64,000 nt of DNA, taken from positions 16,237,001 through 16,301,000 of the forward strand of contig OZ020309.1 in assembly GCA_963971305.1 (NCBI GenBank). The letters run 5' to 3'. Positions within the stretch are counted from its first letter, which is position 1. Each line of letters opens with the position of its first letter. The DNA comes from Arcuatula senhousia. Lineage: Eukaryota; Mollusca; Bivalvia; Mytilida; Mytilidae. A program made the position numbers and the translations under genes. A model generated the notes under the pieces. That model searched no databases, was not told the DNA's origin, and saw only the letters and a list, made by a program, of their open reading frames with translations. This document shows, one piece after another, positions 44,439 through 58,079 of this stretch.

Positions 44439-47400
44439 ATGAATACACCACAGAACTCCAATCCTACGGCTATGGATCGGCTAATCGCTGAGAAGCAAGC
44501 CTACACAAGAGCAATTGACGGGCACATTGATACAATAAAGGATATGGTGTTAGAAATAGACAGTTGCATACATCGGCTAGATAATCAACGCCCTCGTTCC
44601 AGTAAGCCAGCTATGTCTACAAAATCAGATTGTAGCTCTATGCGTTCTGGAAAAAGTATAGCCAGTGGTTTAACAGATAAGCAAACTGACTTAGAAGCAA
44701 GCAAAATTAGACTGGAATATCTAAAACAGGAATCGAAAATCGAGAAACAAATAGCAGAACTAGATACTCTATTAAAGATCAAAAGAGCTGAGCGTGACAT
44801 CGCAATCCAAGAAAGGGAGATAAACGATCTGAAGGAATCAGCAGTAGCTAGAAGTGACCTTGCCCCAAGTATAAGCAGTCAAGATAGAACTGCGAGCTAC
44901 ATAAACGAACTCTGCAAAATTACGGACGAAGCGGCGGTTCTCACCGAAAGTTCTCAATCCGTAAATAGTAGACCACAGCCAATATTTTCCTCAACAGTAG
45001 CTGCAAGTCACGATCAGCCAACCGTTAACTTCATCACTGGCACACCTTATCAGCTAAATGAAACCCAAACGGCAACAAGTCAACAACCAAAGAAATCAAT
45101 CCAACAAAAGAATTATGAGTTTTCAACACTAAATCCAACAGTTAAAGAGTTTACGCCGAAATCACAGGGTGCACGAGAAAACGCTGACAACCGACCTGTA
45201 AATACCGTGAACGAGTTCAGTCGGTTTTTAATAAAGAAAGACTTAATACTGTCAAGACTGAATAGATACGATGACAATCCGATGCATTACATGTCTTGGA
45301 AACTCAGCTTCAAAGGAATCATGGAGGAGTTGGATACTTCATTCACAGAGGAACTTGATCTTCTAATTCGGTATCTTGGTACGGAATCCTCTAAACAAGC
45401 TTTCACGTTACGGGCTTGCAACGCAGGCGATTCAGGGAAGACAGTGTCACAAATATGGGAAAGACTTGATCAACGATTTGGAGCACCAGAAATTGTTGAG
45501 AGCTACTTGAAACAGCGAATCGCCACGTTTCACAATATACCAAAGGGCGAACCCAAGAGACTTTACGAACTAGCAGACCTTGTGTCCGAGATCAGCTCAG
45601 TGAAAGGTCAACCTGCTTATGCTGGAGTGTTTGCTCATTTTGACTCGTCTACAGGAGTAAATCCTCTAGTGTCAAAACTCCCGTGGAACTTGCAGGAGAA
45701 ATGGACGAACGAAGCTTCAAAATACAAGCTGCAAAAGGAAGTAGCCTTCCCCCCATTCTCGTTCTTTCACGATTTTATACTGAGGATTGCGAAAATGAAG
45801 AATGACCCCAGTTTCCACTTCAACAACAGCGAACCAAAAAATACATCATCCCGACCACTAGCAAGGCGTGAAATACGAAATCCAGTGTCTGTCCACAAGA
45901 CCGAAACCATCGAAAGTGAGGCTAAGTCAGAAATAAAGCCTGCATGTCCACTTCACAAGTCAGTTACTCATACGCTAAACCAGTGTTCAGTGTTTCGCAA
46001 AAAGCCTATACATGAGAGAAAGAAGTTTGTTCTGAACAATAACATTTGTTTTAAATGCTGTGGGTCAGTTAAACATAGAGCCAAAAACTGTAAAGATGCA
46101 GCACATGTCAAGTGTGAGGTTTGTAAAAGCAACGCCCATCCCACTGCCCTTCACGTAGACTCAAATTGTCACGAAGGGGAGAAACAGTCCAATAATGATA
46201 CGACAAAATCTAACGACATCGAATCAAAATGTACTCAAATATGTGGCAAGCCTTATGGCACTAGCAAATCTTGTGCAAAGATTATACCTGTAAAAGTGTA
46301 TCAAAAAGACAAACCAAATGATTTTTGTGTTGTTTATGCAATCATAGATGATCAGAGTAGTAATTCATTAGCTTCTTCTTACTTGTTTGATAGATTTAAT
46401 GTTAATAGCCCTGATATAGGTTACTCACTTGTGTCCTGTGCAGGTAAGGTGGAGACAAGTGGAAGACGAAGTAGTGGTTATGTGGTTCAGTCTTTAGATG
46501 GTACATGTACCCTCCAAATGCCAACACTTACCGAATGTAACGATATCCCGAGAAATAGAAACGAGATACCGACTCCCGACGTTGCGATGCGATATCCTCA
46601 CTTACGTTCGGTAGCGCCCCTCATTCCCGCAGTACTCGATCAAGTCGGAATAGAACTGCTTATTGGCCGAGATATACCGGGTGCACACTTCGTTCAAGAA
46701 CAGAGAACAAACGGGGACAACTGTCCGTTCGCGCAACGGTTACCGCTCGGTTGGGTCGTCATAGGCCAGGTTTGTTTGGGAAAGGCCCATTCCCCCGAGA
46801 TAAATGTTAATAAGACCTATGTCGCGATGAACGGGCGTCCGACCAACCTGGAACCGTGTCCAAATGAAATTCGCCTATTTGAAAAGACCGAAAACGATGA
46901 GAGAATTGGTCGCTCCGTCGAGGACGTCGAGTTTGTTAAATTAATTAATGAAGGGTTTGAGAAAAACCGTGATGGCTTCTGGTCAGCACCACTTCCGTTC
47001 CGAAAGGACAGGTTACCGCTTCCGGATAATAGGGCTCAAGCGCATAGGCGAGCTAAGTTGTTCGATGCTAACCTGCTCCACAACCCGACCAAGCGCAAAC
47101 ATGTTCAAGATTTCATGCAGAAAATCTTTGATCGCGGTCACGCCGAGAAAGCTCCGAGCTTGTCGCCGCAGGAAGAGCGCTGGTACTTGCCGATGTTCGG
47201 GGTTTATCACCCCAGAAAGCCCGAATCCATTCGAGTGGTGTTCGATTCGTCCGCTAAGCACGATGGAATGTCTCTGAATGAAGCGCTGATGAAAGGACCG
47301 GATTTAACTAATAGTCTTCAAGGCATTTTACTCCGGTTTCGTCGTGAACGAGTTGCCGTGACGGCCGACGTAGAACAAATGTTCCACAACTTCCGCGTGA

Positions 47401-50204
47401 AAGAGGACCATCGAAATTTCTTACGATTTTTGTGGCACCGGGAAAATGATTTCGATCAGCCGTTAGACGAGTTTCGCATGACCGTTCATGTATTCGGAAA
47501 TTCGCCGTCTCCTGCGGTGGCCACTTACGGGTTGCGTAAATCAGTCGAGACAGCAGGGTCCGAAGTACAGGATTTTGTGAACAACGATTTTTACGTTGAT
47601 GACGGGCTTTTGAGTTGTCCATCTGTTGAGAAGGCCGTTGACATCATTAAGAGGACACAAGAAGAGCTAAGAGACGGCGGTCGGTTAAGACTACACAAAA
47701 TCGCGTCGAATTCGGTAGAAGTACTAAAACAGTTCAACAAGGAAGATCTAGCGAAAGATCTTAAAAACGTAGAAATCGGTAAAGAATTTTTACCTACTCA
47801 AAGAAGCCTTGGTGTGTCATGGGATATAAATACCGATTCGTTTGGTTTTAATGTGGAGACCGAACGGAAGCCTTTCACGCGTCGTGGTGTGCTATCCACA
47901 ATAAACAGCTTGTTTGACCCACTCGGGTTCGTGGCGCCGGTTGTGTTAGAGGGCAAACAATTACTTCGTGACGTCATGGCTTCATCGTCGTCGTCCGAGT
48001 GGGATAAACCGTTAGACGAAAGCTTCCGAAGCAAATGGGAGAAATGGGTACAGTCGCTTACGTATCTCCATGATTTAAGTATACCGAGAATGTACTGTAA
48101 ATTTTCAGTAGAGAATTCCAGCCGTCTGGAAGTGCACGTTTTTACAGATGCATCGAAGGAAGCAGTAGCAGCGGTGGCTTACCTTAAAGTATTTTCGTCT
48201 GGAAACAGCGATATCGGCTTTCTGATGGGTAAAGCAAAGGTTGCTCCCTCTCACGGTCACACAATTCCGCGTTTAGAGCTCTGTGCAGCGGTTTTAGGAG
48301 TAGAAATAGCGGAAATTGTTAAAGCAGAACTCCGCTTGAAACAGGAACATTTCAAGTTCCATACTGACAGTCAAATCGTTCTGGGTTATATTTGGAACGA
48401 AACGAAAAGGTTTCACGTTTACGTAGCAAATCGTGTCAGTCGCATTAGAGCGGTCTCTACGCCAGATCAATGGAATTTTGTTCCAACAGAAGAAAACCCA
48501 GCGGATCTCGCGACGCGCCCATTCAGAGCTAAAAACCTCTCATTAAGTGCGTGGATCAATGGTCCCTCCGTCTTAACGCAGACCGAAAGTGTAGCCGAGT
48601 CGGTTCATTATCCGCTCATTAGTCCTGAGAAGGACAAGGAAGTGCGAACGGAAATAATCAGTTCTAAGACGTTAATCGAGAAGTCGTCATTGGGCTGTTG
48701 TCGTTTCGAACGTTTTTCTGAGTGGTCCCGGTTGGTAGGTGCGATACGACGCTTGAAGCAAACTATACGTGATTGTGTCTCTGTCAAAAAGCATCACGTT
48801 TGCCAGAAAGAAGCTGAACGCGTCGTCATTCGTCAAGTTCAAAACGAGGTTTTCTATCGTGAAATCGAGGCAATCAATGGTGGTAAAGACCTCCCGAAGA
48901 ACAGTGGTTTGCGTGCGCTAAAACCCTTAATTGATTCTCATGGAATTCTCCGTGTCGGTGGTCGACTTATTAATATGAAAGAAAGTAAAGAGGAAATCGG
49001 AACGTTATCTTTGGAAAAACATCCGATTATCGTACCGAAAAACCACCACGTGTCGATGTTGATTATCCGCCATTATCACGCGAAGATACAGCATCAGGGG
49101 AGAACTTCAACAGAAGGAGCCGTGCGATCGGCAGGTTTTTGGGTAATCGGCATGAAACGAATGATTAACAGCTTAATAAGCAAGTGCGTTACTTGCAGGA
49201 AATTGCGTGGTAAATTAGGATGGACTCAAATGGCAGATCTTCCTTCCGATCGGTTACAAACAGACGCTCCTTTCACGTATGTCGGTGTCGATGTATTTGG
49301 CCCATGGCCAGTCGTGGTGCGACGCACTCGCGGTGGATCAGCTTCAAACAAACGATGGGCCTTACTTGACACTTGTTTGGTATCTAGAGCGATACACGTG
49401 GAGATAATAGAAGAGATGAGCAGCGCGTCGTTCATAAATGCCCTTCGCCGATTCGTGTCGATTCGTGGACCCGTACGTCAATTTCGGTCCGATAGGGGTT
49501 CAAATTTCATAGGCGCTGTTAAAGAACTTTCAATAGATGCTGTATTTGTCGAGGAAGGCGAAGTTGCGCAATACTTAGCTAAGAACAACGTAACTTGGCT
49601 CTTCAATCCTCCTCATTCTTCACATTTTGGTGGGGTTTGGGAGCGTTTGATTGGCTCATGTCGGCGTATACTGGATGCCATGTTACTCAACAACAAATAT
49701 AAAGATCTGACACATGAAACACTGTCAACCTTCATGTGTGAAGTCTGTGCGATCGTTAATTCTAGGCCACTAGTGCCGTTGTCTGTCGATCCTGATAATC
49801 CCTCTGTTCTTTCGCCGTCAATGGTTTTAACACAGAAGCCTTCTGTTTTCGCTGGCGTTTGTGGTGAAGTCGAGTTTGGCACGAAAGACGCCATCCGCAG
49901 TCAGTAGAAGTTGGTCCAACGTCTCGCCGACGAATTCTGGAAAAGATGGCGGTCCGAATATATACATTCGCTCCAAACGCGTGCCAGGTGGCAATCGGAC
50001 GGATATAAGTTTACAGAGGGAGACATTGTTCTTTTAAGAGATGAAGCACGTAGAAGTGAATGGCCAATGGGTATAATCGATAAAGTTTTCGAAAGTGCTG
50101 ATAAAAAGGTTAGGAAAGTACAAGTAGTAATTGTTGTTGATGGTTGTAGAAAAAATTATGTTAGGCCAATCTCTGAACTTGTTCAACTTATTGAAGCAAT
50201 TTGA
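44439..50204 (+). pseudogene. BEL/Pao gag-pol polyprotein, interrupted by one TAG
   Basis: One frame from ATG 44439 to TAG 49905-49907 (1,822 codons), then the same frame continues to 50204 (~99 codons). Order: N-terminal coiled coil (about 75-135), gag DUF1759-type region (about 260-420), zinc knuckles CFKCC...C (from 537) and CEVCKSNAHPTALH, aspartic protease region (DDQSSNS, 637), reverse transcriptase with YVDD at 1052-1055, RNase H (FTDASKEAV, about 1236), HHCC integrase finger (about 1545-1587), and integrase core D1618, D1685, E1735. The tail after the TAG is the C-terminal integrase extension (LADEFWKRW, WPMGIIDKV), so the stop truncates this tail while keeping the catalytic domains. 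The last in-frame stop at 50202-50204 is the natural end. Confidence 0.93.
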
Positions 50205-50351
50205 TATATCATCAGTGAAATATTGTAATGTTCTGAAGTTAAACTTATGTTAGATTTGTTCATTTATTATATTAGTAGTATGTAGTTAGTATTAGTTTAG
50301 ACATTTGTAATCATATTGTTTTTGTTTATTATGGTGATTTCGATTTGAAAT

Positions 50352-50362
50352 CAGAAGGGGAG
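50352..50362 (+). other. Polypurine tract of BEL copy 1
   Basis: AGAAGGGGAG directly precedes TGTGCTG of the right LTR, the expected plus-strand primer site. Confidence 0.8.
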
Positions 50363-51177
50363 TGTGCTGACTCCGGAATGAATGTCGTAGTTTTTACCAT
50401 TCTGTACTATCTTTTAGTTACAATCCTTTGTCTTTGCCAACATCCGCTAATTAGCTAAGGATGGAATTTTCTTTATTATGCTGGTTTGACACCCCATAGA
50501 GTAAGTTTTTACATTTTATTTACTTTATCTATTTTCCCGACAAATGTTTAATTAATTATATTTTGATCTTTTAATCAAAACTTACATATTATTAATCTTC
50601 TTCTGACACGTACATAAGTGTCACTGTATGCAAAGTGTGAATCGAAGATGATAAGTTCTACACGTGCGTTCGTTCACTTTATCACTGTACACGATGTGTT
50701 AATCGACAAATTATTTTTCTTTGTATGTTGTTATACACCGTTGTGGGTTTCTTTATACATTCAAAAAGACATGTTTGTTTAATGTTATAATTATTTGTAT
50801 AATTGAAGAAGCAAAGACTTTTAATAGGGATGTTAAGCATTATTTGCTTTGTTGTTATATAAAAACCCGTGAATTCATTAATCATATGCACATAGTATTA
50901 TATTATATCTGTTTTCTTGGTTAGTTTCATCTTTGGGTTTTATCGCAGTTTAGGTTTAAAACGAACTTTACATCTGAATTTACTACTGTCATATTGCTGT
51001 TTGTTATTACACACTTCATATCTTTGAAATTGCATGTACTTGTGTTATTATCAATTAGTTCGTATTATTTTTGTATTGTAGTCTTTTACCCTCAAGTAGA
51101 AGGAGGCAATAAACATTCAATAAACTTTGACTTGTTAACTGCACAGTAAAAGATCTACGTTACGTTCAGACAGCACA
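50363..51177 (+). repeat. Shared LTR between BEL copies 1 and 2
   Basis: Identical by eye to the LTR at 43624-44438. It is the 3' LTR of the first copy and the 5' LTR of the second. A single LTR between two internal regions points to unequal recombination between LTRs. Confidence 0.92.
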
Positions 51178-52053
51178 ATGAATACACCACAGAACTCCAA
51201 TCCTACGGCTATGGATCGGCTAATCGCTGAGAAGCAAGCCTACACAAGAGCAATTGACGGGAACATTGATACAATAAAGGATATGGTGTTAGAAATAGAC
51301 AGTTGCATACATCGGCTAGATAATCAACGCCCTCGTTCCAGTAAGCCAGCTATGTCTACAAAATCAGATTGTAGCTCTATGCGTTCTGGAAAAAGTATAG
51401 CCAGTGGTTTAACAGATAAGCAAACTGACTTAGAAGCAAGCAAAATTAGACTGGAATATCTAAAACAGGAATCGAAAATCGAGAAACAAATAGCAGAACT
51501 AGATACTCTATTAAAGATCAAAAGAGCTGAGCGTGACATCGCAATCCAAGAAAGGGAGATAAACGATCTGAAGGAATCAGCAGTAGCTAGAAGTGACCTT
51601 GCCCCAAGTATAAGCAGTCAAGATAGAACTGCGAGCTACATAAACGAACTCTGCAAAATTACGGACGAAGCGGCGGTTCTCACCGAAAGTTCTCAATCCG
51701 TAAATAGTAGACCACAGCCAATATTTTCCTCAACAGTAGCTGCAAGTCACGATCAGCCAACCGTTAACTTCATCACTGGCACACCTTATCAGCTAAATGA
51801 AACCCAAACGGCAACAAGTCAACAACCAAAGAAATCAATCCAACAAAAGAATTATGAGTTTTCAACACTAAATCCAACAGTTAAAGAGTTTACGCCGAAA
51901 TCACAGGGTGCACGAGAAAACGCTGACAACCGACCTGTAAATACCGTGAACGAGTTCAGTCGGTTTTTGATAAAGAAAGACTTAATACTGTCAAGACTGA
52001 ATAGATACGATGACAATCCGATGCATTACATGTCTTGGAAACTCAGCTTCAAA
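51178..52053 (+). pseudogene. BEL copy 2 gag, N-terminal part
   Basis: About 292 codons matching copy 1, ending at the AAA of the insertion site inside the DUF1759-type gag region. The frame then runs into the inserted DNA and stops at 52227. Confidence 0.9.
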
Positions 52054-52612
52054 CACTACTGGCAAAATAAACGACTGTCTGTACCATACTCAGGCGTTAT
52101 GCAACTGATGATTAAAAATAATAACCGAGAAGTACTGTCAAAAAGACTGTTGGCATTTGTCAGGGTTGTGACAGCAGTTTCTCTCGACTGCGTTAAACTT
52201 ATTTTATTTGCTTCTGTTCAACAATGACTGACCCAACTTTTTTTTAGTTGTGTCAGTCGTCTCATAACTAATTCAACTTAATTTAAGTTGGTTCAGTCCT
52301 TTTACATTTGTTCAAACTTAATATGCGTTTGGTAAAACATTTGACAACTGATTCAACTTATGTTGGGTTGGGACAGTCCTTAATCAGTTATTCCAACCTA
52401 ATATGCGTTGGGTCAAACGCCTTACAACTGATTCAACTTAAAGTGCGTTGGGTTAGTCCTTTTACAACTATTAAAACTTTGTCTGAGTTTGGTCAGTCAT
52501 TGTACACCTATTACAACTATTTTGCGTTTGATCAGTAATTTTAGACACATTAAAACTTTTATAAAAATTTAGTTAGTCATTTAACTACTATTTCAACTTT
52601 AAGTATGCTAAT
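52054..52612 (+). repeat. Left ~560-bp inverted arm of the CACTA element
   Basis: After ~180 bp of unique sequence, a ~60-bp motif of the type TTCAACTTA..GCGTTGGGTCAGTCCTTTTACAACTG repeats about 7-8 times with variation. The whole arm is mirrored at 59793-60355 with scattered mismatches. Such subterminal arrays bind transposase in the CACTA group. Confidence 0.88.
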
Positions 52613-53340
52613 CACATAATGAGGGGGCTATAGATGTTTTAAGCGCTCTTATGCGTACAATTTTTTGATTTTAAAATTTAAATAACATTTGAAACAAGAG
52701 TTAAGACTTAAGTACGTCTCGACTGTCGGCAACATCGGAATACCTTAAACACAATCAAAGCTACTATTGGGCATATTCATACCAAGTTTTATCAATCTAG
52801 GACTTACAGTTCTTAATAAAGAGATGTGCTCGGAAAACCTTAACATTGCTATTATATGTATTGAAAATAATCAAAGTCACTAAACCAGAAAATCAAGGTC
52901 AAGGTAAAAAGATGGGGATATAACTGTGCTAAGCTACTTCTGGGACATATGCATACCACGTCTCATCATCCGCGGATTATAGTTCTTGAGATATAGAGGT
53001 GTTCACAAAACCTTAACATTGCTATTATATGTATCTCCTACTTGTTTGCTCCTTTATGCCCCGTACAACAGTTAGGGGAGAAGAGTGTCACAAAATTAAT
53101 CCTCAATTTATTGAATTTACTACTTGACAAGGATTAATTCGCAAAAATAAAAATTGAAATCGGACAATCAATCCCATATATACATCTTTTATAATGGTAA
53201 GGAACATCATTGTCAAATTTCATGGCGATTGGATAGCTAGAAGCTAGACCTAAAGTCATTGTAAGAACACTAAAGTTAACAGACAACGCAGACGACGACG
53301 AGGACGACAGCATAATCCACGATAGGTCCCCAATTTTTTT
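52613..53340 (+). repeat. Degenerate interspersed repeat inside the CACTA element
   Basis: ACCTTAACATTGCTATTATA occurs twice (about 52840 and 53007), with CATACCA..TC and AGTTCTT(A/G)A phrases repeated in order, a period near 165 bp. A GACGACGACGAGGACGAC tract follows at 53294. Confidence 0.5.
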
Positions 53341-54375
53341 TTTCGGTAATATAGAAATGACTAGAAATTGAGATATACATCAAAAATGCAATAGTTAGTT
53401 TTTGAATATGAAAAACCTTGTATAACTTGTTTGCCTCAACCAGGACTATCTGGTTTGCAGGTGTGTTGTAACAAGAACAGCTAAATCATTCGGCTCACCT
53501 GGGATCAGTTTTGTTATCAGTCTACGCAGTGGTTCATGTCTTCATTAGTCCTTGTATCCTTCTTTGTGCTGTTCCGGGCCCAGCCTGGCATGGTTCTCCT
53601 GTTTTTATGTAGATTGATCTTAACTAACGGAACATTTTTCGGCCCACATTTTTCATTGACGGAAAGTTGATGAGTAAAATGTACACTTGAGTTCAACTGG
53701 CAACATCTTAAAGACATAATTTACGATTTTGCGCAAAATTAAATGAACTAGCTCCATTTTTTTTCTTTTTAATATTTGATTTATTTCATGTTAACCGGTT
53801 GCAGAGAGGCTCGGCAATATTATTTTGAAATGGTTTGGGTTTGTATTAAACGTATAGGGAATTTTTTATCTATGCGTAATTTTTTTTTTTGAAGAATATG
53901 TATGTCAAGTATGTCTTTGGCTAATATGTACTTTCAAACTAATATCACTGAAAACCATGCAAAATAATTCCATTTCCTAGCTCGTCAGATTCGTCGCTTA
54001 CTTGAAGAAGCCACTGAAAAGCTTGTAGGTCTTTCACCGCACGATTTCTCATTCCTCCGACGTCTAATACTTTATTACGTTTACCTTTTTTACATCACCG
54101 TGTTTCCCAGGAACAAGTTTTTCAATAATCCGTAAAATCGATTTATTTTTCCATAAATATGGTCTTAAAAGGGTCCAACTTTTTTTCTAAAAATTTATCA
54201 ATATTAAGCAGAAGAATTCTTTTGAAAACTGTCATTCTGTGCATGCTTTCTCTGACCTCTTCTTTTATCTTTATTATAAATAAAATTTAGTTCTCTGATT
54301 TAGTTCGCTAGTAAAGAAATGAATGGGTGTCCAAAAATGCTAATTCCAATACATGATTATAATCATGATTATAAT
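53341..54375. other. No gene seen
   Basis: AT-rich interior of the CACTA element. The word GGCTCACCTGG near 53491 recalls the left end of the element at 10579 but nothing more matches. Confidence 0.45.
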
Positions 54376-54423
54376 CATAGACCTGTATATAAATATAATA
54401 ATAATATAATATACAGGTCTATG
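54376..54423. repeat. CATAGACCTGTATAT palindrome
   Basis: CATAGACCTGTATAT and ATATACAGGTCTATG around an 18-bp AT core, same family as 21007-21039. A half-site is near 56662. Confidence 0.75.
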
Positions 54424-54985
54424 TTATAATACTGTTTAATAAAACAAAAAAAGGCTTTATTGTATAAAGAGTCAAAATTAAAATGTTTTACAATTAAGTA
54501 AAGAAAATAATTTGCGCCCTTATATGCATTTAAGTACCGGAATACACAGCACGTAGATTTTGGTTGGTACAATAAACATGTCAAACACTGTTGTCGATAC
54601 ATCCCACTGTTATGTCCAGTCATGCATGGGAAGTCAAAATAGCTAGAATCAACAGACAATAAACGAGACTAATATAGGGACAATATAATACTATGGATAC
54701 GGCGTGGTCAGGAAATATCTGAAACAATTAAAGAAAAAAACAATTATCATCGAAAAGTTGTTTCAAAATATGTTAGTTACCATGAATAAATATATGAATT
54801 ATTTATTTATTTATTTTAACGTAACTTATTGTTTTTCAATCAGTCATAGATCTGTACATAATTACTATATATTTACTACGAATTCTCATGATCTGTTTTG
54901 AAACGTGCATGAAAAACATACGTGTCAGAAAAATCTTTTATTTTATCTTAGGCATTTTGCATATTACATTCATACAAGTTGAAGC

Positions 54986-55375
54986 GAACGTACATGTGCT
55001 TATATTTTTTGTCTCCCTTTTTAGTTTTGATCAATTAATTACTGATTTCATGAATAATGAATTTATAAAATTTGAATATGGTTTACCTTAAAATTTATAT
55101 TATTTCCTTGTATGATAAGAAACATTTAAATATTTTTGTATATATAGATTTATTTTTGCAACTCAATACACTCCTTGGAGTGGACTTGGGTGTGCTTATA
55201 TTTTTTTGTCTCCCTTTTTATTTTTGAACAATCAATAATCGTTCTTATGCATTACAGATTCATTAGGAGTTATAAAACTTACTTTGAAAAGTTATTGTTA
55301 TCTTGTATAAGAGTAAAATTCTAAATGATTTTGTATATAAAGTCTTTTTTTTTTTTTGCAATTTAATAAACACGT
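54986..55375 (+). repeat. ~200-bp tandem duplication
   Basis: GTGCTTATATTTTTT(T)GTCTCCC starts both units (about 54987 and 55192), and both close with a T-run and TTGCAA.T.AATA.AC. Diverged. Confidence 0.65.
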
Positions 55376-55415
55376 TGACACCTTAAACATTTCATGACGT
55401 TTCTGGATCTTCTTT

Positions 55416-55619
55416 ATGGCCGATCCATTCATTAGCAATGTCTTCCAGAATTCCGACCAGTACCTCCCCGTGGTGGAAGACGGGCCCTGCTCCAGCGACA
55501 ACAAAGGATACTCTGGAGCAGCTAACACTGGCGGTGGTGTGTCATGGGCTGGACGACCCATGGCACATAGCGAGTCTATACCGATTGGTATAAGTCGACG
55601 CAGAGGGGCTTTCCCCTAG
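55416..55619 (+). CDS. Possible captured exon, GC-rich 67-codon frame
   Basis: The frame starts ATGGCCGATCC and has many C/G third positions for its first ~35 codons, unlike its AT-rich surroundings (DPFISNVFQNSDQYLPVVED). No domain recognised. TATAAATA follows downstream near 55627. CACTA elements are known to pick up host gene pieces, so a captured exon is possible. A minus-strand frame (55298-55561) overlaps, so the strand is not certain. Confidence 0.3.
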   Translation: MADPFISNVFQNSDQYLPVVEDGPCSSDNKGYSGAANTGGGVSWAGRPMAHSESIPIGISRRRGAFP

Positions 55620-55689
55620 TCGCGACTATAAATACCCATCTGTCTGTTCATTAGCAATACTCATCCTGATTAGAATGTAAGGCGAGATG

Positions 55690-56404
55690 TACTTTAACAT
55701 GTCAAACATGTTATCTGTGTTCTTCAATGGATGATTAATATAAATATAGTCTAAAAATAATCATTCCTATTATCCTCCACTTTTAAAAATCATACTTTCT
55801 TTGCGTTAGTGTCTTCATGTTGCAAGCGATAAAGCATAGCTGCTAATACCAAATATTGTTGAAAAATTCATGTGACGAATATTTCAAGCATAAGAACTCT
55901 TTTACCCCCAGAAACAGTCTCTGCATAATTTGCGGCATGTCTTTCATTTCACATGGATGTGACCGACCCGGTGTATTGCCTTTGTTCTTTTGTTATTAAT
56001 GCTACTAAATTTTATGCGTTTTCATCAAAATAACAATTTATTTAAACAACATGATGTCATCCATTAGTATTTTTTCGTTATTAAATGAAAGAAAGATGTT
56101 ATCTGTGCAAGCCCCAGTCGTCTGTCCCTCGGAGAATCCATTTGTACCAATAACAGCTTTGAGAGATTACAATTTCGCTACATGTTTTACAGTTAGATGC
56201 TAGACATGCGCTAGTTTGCTGAACTGATTTGTGCCAATTTACCCGAACATTTACATATAAATATGAAGGATATTATGAAGTTCGAAAAGGAATTTTGTAA
56301 GGAATCCCCTCTTTCAAAATAAATTATTATTTAAATAAAACAAATTCAAACTTAAAAAAAAGGCTATAACAACACAGTGAGAAAAAAATCATGAAAGTCT
56401 GTAT

Positions 56405-56438
<34 letters not shown>

Positions 56439-58079
56439 AGTGTGGTGCAAATGATACACTGTTACGAAAGGGGACGTTAGAGTAACGTAAACCAATATTT
56501 ATCCTCTTAAAACATGATACATTCAAATTCGAATTCCATTCATATTCATACTTAATTCATTAATGATCGATTTGAAAAAGAAGTAATTGGATCGTGGGAA
56601 CAATTTTTTAGATTTATTTTAAAGTTCAGTTGTTAAGTAGTATAAAATTTACGTTTTATCATAGACCTGTATTTTTGGTAACAGAGTTTTTGCAACTACC
56701 AATAAATATTTCTAATTGGTCCCACTATCAATCAAATTCTTGAATGAAAATTTTTTCTTACTTCCAGGGTTCGAAATTAATTTTCAGAATTTTTTATTAT
56801 AATAATTGAAATTAAAAAACATTTTTTTTGCTTTTTCTGCGTTGCTATGATTAGCCTTTCAAATACATTTGATTGTACTTACTTTAAAGAAATTTCAGGA
56901 ATTTCAAGTTGTATAATTTAGAAAAACAAGAAAGTGGAATATAGACTTTCAAACTTTTGAAAATTGAAAGTCTTTCTATTGTATGTTTTTAATTTGAAAA
57001 GAATTGGCGTGCAAGTACATGAAGTAATTTTTAAGCATTTATCAGTTTTTTTATGAAATACATTCAATGATGCGTAACTTTGTTTATTGACTTCGAAATT
57101 CGCCGATATCCATGATACCTGCTTATTGTCAACCAGTTTCGGTAAATTCGGGGCACATCAAAGGTTTTTTTAATGCACTAGAGAAAGAACTCAAAAACAA
57201 TTTAGATATTTTTATATAACTTTTGAAATAACTTATTTTTAACATTCCGAGACCTTTAACATAATTTTGAATGGCCTCAAACAGAAACATCATGTCCTTG
57301 GTGCACAATTGGGGTCATCAGTGCACAAAGGAGTCCTGTGTGGTATTTAGACGTACCGCCGCCACCCTCCCGGGTGGTTTTCTCAAGCAATGATGTGTTC
57401 TGCACAGAAACATCAACAACCTGCTTCCGTTTCTGACCTGTGAAATTTGAAATCTTGTATAGAAGGTTGAAGATAATGAAAATTAATATTATGCTTACAT
57501 TTTTACGTGCAGATAAAGATAAAACGATACAATTTTAATAACATCCCGCTTTTATGTATTAAATTTTACAAACAGGAAGTAGATGAGCAGCGTGTATAAA
57601 GTTGTTACATACAAGCACAATATGGCACATGTATTATAAAAAATGATGAAGTATAATGCATCATTGATCTGTTTTCTACAACATTTTAATACGAAGTATG
57701 TAGCTCAGAAAAATAAAAAGTGTGTACATATTAAGTTCCGTTCGTCTGTTACACATTATATAGTGACCATCTGTAACAGATTATGTACATGTTTAAAACT
57801 TTCATTACATTTCACAGGTTTGAAATGTTTAGAGTGATGATTTTTTCAGAATTGTAAACTGTTTCAAGTACAGGTATGCCAATTAACCTGGTTCGAAGAC
57901 AGATATACAAGATAATATACAAGTCGTTCGCAATAAAAATCTTGTCGGGACAACCATCAATATAAATCAAGAAATTTTCACAGCAGTTTTTATACAATTT
58001 GTTAACTATATATAATCAAAGCGTCTAACTACTCTGTGAGTAAATAAACCGGGCTTTCTGCACTCACACTATATGCTAG
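55690..58079. other. No gene seen; C20A11 run
   Basis: AT-rich interior of the CACTA element. A run of about 20 C followed by about 11 A lies at 56409-56439. Confidence 0.5.

Larger units (their letters stand above)
43624..51177 (+). mobile_element. BEL/Pao LTR retrotransposon, copy 1
   Basis: Complete unit of 7,554 bp: LTR (43624-44438), gag-pol, polypurine tract, LTR (50363-51177). The LTRs look identical, indicating recent activity. The right LTR doubles as the left LTR of copy 2, so the two elements form a head-to-tail tandem. The only visible defect is a TAG near the end of pol. Confidence 0.93.

Noticed and set aside
44439..44480. TGG-type tRNA primer-binding site after the BEL LTR
   Set aside because: No match directly after 44438; a TGG at 44473 is 34 bases away and its continuation does not look like a tRNA 3' end.
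44585..44800. Antisense and shifted frames within the BEL gag-pol (for example 44585-44800, 46948-47277, 47308-47622)
   Set aside because: They are shadows of the long plus-strand frame and recur in copy 2 only because the DNA is duplicated.
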